From contig JAUXBM010000152.1 in NCBI GenBank assembly GCA_030619415.1, forward strand, positions 1-5,207: DNA of 5,207 nt. Reading direction: 5' to 3'. The translations under genes were made by a program, and so were the position numbers. The stretch's first letter is position 1. Every line of letters begins with the position of its first letter. The notes under the pieces are model-generated. The model saw only the letters and a program-made list of their open reading frames with translations, did no database searches and was not told the origin of the DNA. The DNA is from Chlorobiota bacterium (GTDB lineage: Bacteria; Bacteroidota; Bacteroidia; Bacteroidales; F082). Below are positions 5,173-5,207 of the stretch, piece by piece.

Positions 5173-5207
5173 GCTTAATAATGAAATGACCTGGTAAGCT
5201 GGTTTTC

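Larger units (their letters stand above)
5031..5207. other. 3' intergenic tail without a supported gene
   Basis: Apart from the palindromes listed separately I see no gene start, RNA gene or mobile-element end here. A minus-strand frame is open from the right edge down to 4967 and runs through the terminator hairpin. It shows no family resemblance and its sequence follows the palindromes, so I do not call it a gene, although a gene end entering from the right cannot be fully excluded. Confidence 0.45.

Noticed and set aside
4967..5207. Minus-strand frame open to the right edge
   Set aside because: It runs through the terminator hairpin and intergenic palindromes and has no recognisable motif. 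A gene end entering from the right is possible but not supported.

Overview
The window looks like chromosomal DNA from a member of the Bacteroidota (Bacteroidales/Marinilabiliales-like). The reasons are indirect. Start codons have A/T-rich leaders without Shine-Dalgarno sequences. Two exact copies of the octamer TATATTTG fit the Bacteroidota -7 promoter consensus TAnnTTTG. The QueG, TadA and symporter sequences have a Bacteroidota flavour (for example DEKRG in TadA). Genus cannot be fixed from the sequence.

All recognised genes lie on the + strand. Positions 3-503 are the C-terminal half of queG (epoxyqueuosine reductase, tRNA queuosine synthesis), cut by the left edge. Positions 535-2118 encode a two-helix membrane protein with a large extracytoplasmic, Cache-like region and a cytoplasmic Schlafen-type AlbA_2 domain; this is an unusual sensor-like architecture. 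Positions 2119-2562 have no convincing gene. They hold several inverted repeats, including a pair of GC-rich hairpins in opposite orientation that resembles a REP/BIME element. Positions 2563-4017 encode a sodium:solute symporter, followed after 11 nt by tadA (4029-4481, tRNA adenosine deaminase). These two are probably one transcription unit.

The most striking part is 4553-5030, after tadA. No protein is visible there, but there is a complete transcription unit for a long non-coding RNA. It has a good Bacteroidota promoter (TTTG, 21 nt, TATATTTG) and about 400 nt of strongly U-poor, purine-rich sequence with GNRA- and UNCG-capped hairpins. It ends in a 16-position GCAA-capped terminator followed by T7. 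I recognise no known RNA family in it. The remaining 177 nt (5031-5207) hold small palindromes of the intergenic-repeat kind and no supported gene.

Two genes concern tRNA modification at the wobble base: QueG makes queuosine at G34 and TadA makes inosine at A34. They are separated by unrelated genes, and nothing shows that they work as a unit. The membrane AlbA_2 protein and the long RNA are the two items most worth following up.
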